A program made the translations under genes and the position numbers. Below, piece by piece: positions 61,003-64,000 of a stretch of 64,000 nt of DNA (its first letter is position 1; every line of letters begins with the position of its first letter). The stretch spans positions 1-64,000 of the forward strand of contig CALEYW010000088.1 in NCBI GenBank assembly GCA_937927945.1, in the 5' to 3' direction. This DNA comes from an uncultured candidate division WPS-2 bacterium (GTDB taxonomy: Bacteria > Vulcanimicrobiota > Vulcanimicrobiia > Vulcanimicrobiales > Vulcanimicrobiaceae). The notes under the pieces were generated by a model, which worked only from the letters and a program-made list of their open reading frames with translations, did no database searches and was not told where the DNA came from.

Positions 61003-61829
61003 CGATCCACTCGACGAAGAACCTCGACCGCGATGTCGGGACGGAAGTCGTTGCAGCGCGGACAGTACGCGGAAGGCCGGGGAATGTTCAGCCAATATCC
61101 GTCGACGCTCGAGCGCGTCGCGTCGATCGCAGCGACGACGTCGTCGGCGCTCACGTGCTGACCGCTCGGATTCGTGCTAATCCCTGCCAGCACCCTGACC
61201 CGCGGATTTGCTTGACGCGCCTGTGCCGCGGCCTGATTCACGAACGCCGCGTATCGCGACACGTTCCGTTCCGAACCCTGCGCTTGAATATCATACACGT
61301 CGGCATAGCGCGCCGCGTTGGCCGCCAATCCCAGTCGAAGATAGCGCACATATGGAGAACCCCCGGTTTCGCTTGACATTTCCCGCACGATGTTGACCGC
61401 CGGCGCGGTGATGAAGAGCAGGTGGCGGCTGTGCACGAGGTCCGCGGCCAGCTGCATGAACGAGGCTGGGTCGTGCTGTTCCTCGGCGGGCGTGAATTGC
61501 CACCGCTCGTTGTCGTACAGGATGGCGCGGACGTCCGGCGGGATCGTCGCGCTCGAGAGTGCCTGACGGATCGAGCCGTAGCTCGTGAACGAGGCGACCT
61601 GAACGGCATTCCAACTTGCGGGGACGCGCGGCGCATTCTTGCCGACGAGCACGAACGGTGCCGCATTCGTCAGCAACTGGTTCGCGATCGGGCTGGCGGC
61701 AAGCGCCGTGACGCCCGGCCCGTTGAGCAACCACTTGATCGACGATGCCGCGTCGCCGGACTGCCGAGCCGACGTGGTCAACATGAGGCCGGCGCAAGCG
61801 GCGCCGATGAGCGCCCTAGACACCCGCAC
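60999..61829 (-). CDS. Exported protein of unknown function
   Basis: 276 residues with an N-terminal signal (MRVSRALIGAACAGLMLTTSA). The sequence alternates hydrophobic strands and helices (RAILYDNERWQFTP, HLLFITAPAVNIV, ARYADVYDIQAQGSE, RVRVLAGISTNPSG, SVDGYWLNIPRPSAYC), a rhythm that suggests a TIM-barrel. A CPRC pair sits near the end. No family is recognised with certainty. It is coupled to the TolC-like gene and overlaps the sulfotransferase by 14 bases, so it is part of the same export locus. Confidence 0.6.
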   Translation of the reverse strand: MRVSRALIGAACAGLMLTTSARQSGDAASSIKWLLNGPGVTALAASPIANQLLTNAAPFVLVGKNAPRVPASWNAVQVASFTSYGSIRQALSSATIPPDVRAILYDNERWQFTPAEEQHDPASFMQLAADLVHSRHLLFITAPAVNIVREMSSETGGSPYVRYLRLGLAANAARYADVYDIQAQGSERNVSRYAAFVNQAAAQARQANPRVRVLAGISTNPSGQHVSADDVVAAIDATRSSVDGYWLNIPRPSAYCPRCNDFRPDIAVEVLRRVDR

Positions 61830-62499
61830 GAGCCGCCTGCTTCGCGAACAGCTCTCGCGCGCGCCGGTAGAGTTCGATGTCCCCCTGCCGGCACCGTTCC
61901 ACCGCCCGCCGGACCTCGGCGGTAATCTCGTATTCGCCGTTCTTCCGCCGCGGGTTGCAGTTGCAGAACCGCTCGATACCGAGATCGTATCCGAACGATG
62001 CTCGGAACAGTGCTAAACTCCGCGCGAACTCGCACGAGAGGCCGACCATCGCGACGTCCTCGATGGCGACGGACCCCAAGTACTGGCGCTGCTGGTCGCG
62101 GAACGCATCCCAGCACAAGTAGTCGAGCAGCGTCATCTTGGCTTCGTGGAACAGGCGCTCTTCCGGGTGTTCCCGACCCGGGTTGCGGAGGAGGAAGCAG
62201 TAGTGCGCCACGGCCTGTTGATACGGGTCGCGAAAGAACGCGACGAAGCGCGAGTCCGGGAAGAGCCCACAATATTTGTCCGCGACGAAGTGCCCGTGGA
62301 TCACGTCATATTTCGCGAGCAGCTCGTCGCGGCGACATCGCATCGCCGCGGTCCGCGCCGCGCGACGCGCGTTCGCCTCCGGCGTGTCGAAGCCGGCCCA
62401 GTCTCCGTAGTCCGCCATCATGCGGTCCCCGAATTTCGCCAGCAGCAATTCGCGGAAAGAATTTCCGGCCGCTTTCGGAATGTGAATCGAAAGAATCAC
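61816..62499 (-). CDS. Sulfotransferase family protein
   Basis: 227 residues. The 5'-phosphosulfate loop SIHIPKAAGNSFRE is at the N-terminus, and FFRDPYQQAVAHYCFLLRN supplies the 3'-phosphate-binding Arg/Ser-type region, as in PAPS-dependent carbohydrate sulfotransferases. GTG 62499 is the best start because GAGGAAGA lies directly upstream; the frame is open to ATG 62757 but would overlap the divergent gene region. In this context sulfation of an exported polysaccharide or envelope glycan is plausible. Confidence 0.72.
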   Translation of the reverse strand: MILSIHIPKAAGNSFRELLLAKFGDRMMADYGDWAGFDTPEANARRAARTAAMRCRRDELLAKYDVIHGHFVADKYCGLFPDSRFVAFFRDPYQQAVAHYCFLLRNPGREHPEERLFHEAKMTLLDYLCWDAFRDQQRQYLGSVAIEDVAMVGLSCEFARSLALFRASFGYDLGIERFCNCNPRRKNGEYEITAEVRRAVERCRQGDIELYRRARELFAKQAARAGV

Positions 62500-62653
62500 G
62501 CTCTTCCTCGACCACCACCGTAAGTGGCCTCCGGCGGACCGGAATCGGCCCAGCGTCCCGGCCCGCGAGGACCTTGGCCACTGCCGAGCCGGAAATGGGC
62601 CCGATAGGATAGACTCCGTGGCAGCGCGCGCGCCGGCCGGACTTCGTTGAATC

Positions 62654-63757
62654 ATGCGGCTCCGTACATGGCGCGGCACGAGTCCCGTGGCGCTCTCGGT
62701 TCGGCGGAGCTTCCCGTGGGCGCGCTGCGTGCTGATCGCGGGCGCCGTCGCGATCATGGCGTACCTGTTCGTCCCGCGCTACTTCTACGTGACCGCCGAC
62801 GCGCTCGTCCGGGGCGACCTGGTTCCGGTGACGTCGCTCTATCGCGCGCGCATCGAACGTCTGCTCGTGCAATGCGACGACCGAGTCCGGGCCGGCCAGC
62901 AGCTGGCGGTCGTCAGCAACTTCCTCGTGCAGGCGGATTACCAACGACAGCTCGAGCAGAGTGCGGCGCAGTTGAGCCTCTCGATCATCGCGCTCGACCA
63001 GGGAGTCTCCGCCGCGCGTGCCGACGAAGAGGCCGCGCGCGCAAAGTACGCTGTAGCACAGATCCAGGCGCGCCGGCTCGAGGCGATCTTCCGCGAATAC
63101 GACCAAGCGTATCGCGGCGGTGGGATCGGGCGCGCCGAGTGGGAGGCGCAACGCGGGGAGGGGCAAGCGGCAGTCGCCGCCGTGGGAGCCGCCCGCGAAG
63201 CGTTGAATCACGCGCGCGTGCACGTGCAGCGCATCGATGCCGATCAGCGCGCGAGGATCGCGTCCGGTCGGGCGGCATCGGACCGCGTCCGGGGTCTCGT
63301 GCAGCGCAGCGGAAGCGAATCCGTCCTCGCCCCCGTGAGCGGCTACATCGTCAATTGCACCGACCGGCCGCAGAACGTCGTCGACCCGGGTGTCCCCGTC
63401 TTCGCGATCTTCGAACCCGACCGGGCGTACGTGCTGGCGTACTTCGATCCCACGTCGGTGCAGCAGAACGTGCGCGTCGGGCAAACGGCGCAGATCGCCG
63501 TCCCCGGACTCTCGCAGACCGTCAGCGGCCGCGTCCGCAGCATCTACCCGGAGCTCGCGAACTTGCCGGGTCAGCTCACGCGGTACTTCTGGCAGCACGT
63601 GCAGTGGTCGGAATACCGGCCCGTCCGCATCGCGCTCGACGGGGTCCCGCGCGACGTGCGTTGGAAGCTGCCCTATAACGCGCAGGTCCGCGTGCGGATT
63701 CCCATTCGCGCGAATTGGCCCACATTCGGGTTGCTCGGCCAGAGCACCGGGAGATGA
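62654..63757 (+). CDS. HlyD-family membrane fusion protein
   Basis: 367 residues. One N-terminal membrane segment (CVLIAGAVAIMAYLFVP), a split biotinyl-lipoyl domain (YRARIERLLVQCDDRVRAGQQLAVV and, later, SVLAPVSGYIVNC), a long coiled coil between them (about residues 95-220), and a beta-barrel end (FDPTSVQQNVRVGQTAQIAV). It bridges an inner-membrane exporter to TolC. Start ATG 62654 is divergent from the sulfotransferase. Its stop overlaps the next start by ATGA. Confidence 0.85.
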   Translation: MRLRTWRGTSPVALSVRRSFPWARCVLIAGAVAIMAYLFVPRYFYVTADALVRGDLVPVTSLYRARIERLLVQCDDRVRAGQQLAVVSNFLVQADYQRQLEQSAAQLSLSIIALDQGVSAARADEEAARAKYAVAQIQARRLEAIFREYDQAYRGGGIGRAEWEAQRGEGQAAVAAVGAAREALNHARVHVQRIDADQRARIASGRAASDRVRGLVQRSGSESVLAPVSGYIVNCTDRPQNVVDPGVPVFAIFEPDRAYVLAYFDPTSVQQNVRVGQTAQIAVPGLSQTVSGRVRSIYPELANLPGQLTRYFWQHVQWSEYRPVRIALDGVPRDVRWKLPYNAQVRVRIPIRANWPTFGLLGQSTGR

Positions 63758-64000
63758 ACGACCTCAGCACGCGGCTGCTGAGGACGCTGCGCGCGGTCCT
63801 CGCGGCAGGTTCGACGCTCGAGCCGACGTGGGATCCGCGCGCGCGCGAGGGGGTCGTCTATCGGGGAACCGGCTCGCCCCTCGACGACGAATCGCTCCGA
63901 AGCGATCTCGACGACCTCGCAGCGGGCGACTATGTCGAGCCGATCTTCGTCGACCGCCTCTCGGTGTGTCCCACCTGCAACAGCCACGCCATCAACGTGC
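63754..64000 (+). CDS. TackOD1-like zinc-ribbon protein, 3' end beyond window
   Basis: Only the first 82 codons are present. AGDYVEPIFVDRLSVCPTCN with the CPTC knuckle resembles TackOD1-type metal-binding domains, which in other bacteria accompany signalling (cyclic di-GMP) or glycan-synthesis genes. ATG 63754 overlaps the hlyD stop by four bases. The remainder, including the second Cys pair, is outside the window. Confidence 0.5.
   Translation, partial: MNDLSTRLLRTLRAVLAAGSTLEPTWDPRAREGVVYRGTGSPLDDESLRSDLDDLAAGDYVEPIFVDRLSVCPTCNSHAINV

Overview
This is high-GC bacterial chromosome from a diderm that builds DAP-type peptidoglycan. Outer-membrane genes are plentiful: apolipoprotein N-acyltransferase, LptC, LptD, an LptF/G permease, a TonB-dependent receptor, a secretin and a TolC-type protein. 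MurE carries the DNPRxEDP signature for meso-diaminopimelate. Starts are often GTG or TTG, and neighbouring genes very often overlap by 1-4 bases. Gene content and style fit a deep-branching diderm such as Candidatus Eremiobacterota (WPS-2), but that placement is an inference from memory and not proven here. I see no rRNA, tRNA, CRISPR array, insertion sequence or prophage.

Layout. 1-872: hairpin, remnant of an XRE-type regulator, mostly empty DNA. 873-3472 (+): coaE, a membrane protein, fabH. 3492-5918 (-): BsuPI-domain exported protein and a D-aminoacylase-type amidohydrolase. 5988-6557 (+): two KGG-repeat stress proteins, whose likely terminator lies inside the convergent gene. 6578-9140 (-): lnt-lptC-exported protein; a lipoprotein gene diverges from lnt. 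9918-14358 (-): lytic transglycosylase, lptF/G, lptD and a 55-residue metallothionein not previously obvious because of its size.

14417-30575 (+) is the division and cell wall (dcw) cluster: a promoter overlapping five MraZ repeats, then mraZ, rsmH, ftsL, ftsI, murE, an 18-codon bridging ORF, murF, a CofE-like gene, mraY, murD, ftsW, an exported repeat protein, murG, murC, murB and ddl. The two inserted genes (CofE-like and exported protein) are the least expected members, and ftsQ/ftsA/ftsZ do not follow.

30587-36604 is accessory: a VOC protein, a putative glycoside-hydrolase lipoprotein, an Fe-S/CDGSH/truncated-globin fusion broken by one missing base, a YbaK protein, then two adjacent toxin-antitoxin modules (AbrB-like/Doc and MntA/HepT). 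36729-46799 looks like uptake and oxidative breakdown of a sugar: SDR dehydrogenase, arabinonate-type dehydratase, sugar ABC transporter, TonB-dependent receptor and, in opposite orientation, the ATPase. 46845-53964 (-) holds a DyP peroxidase, a 3-hydroxyisobutyrate-dehydrogenase relative, and a branched-chain amino-acid type ABC operon ending in a TMEM175-like channel. 54087-59657 (+): citrate synthase, hisB, a PilQ-like secretin, an NHL-repeat protein and a small exported protein.

59677-64000 appears to be the edge of an envelope or exopolysaccharide export locus: TolC-like protein, unknown exported protein and sulfotransferase on the minus strand; HlyD-like protein and a truncated zinc-ribbon protein on the plus strand.
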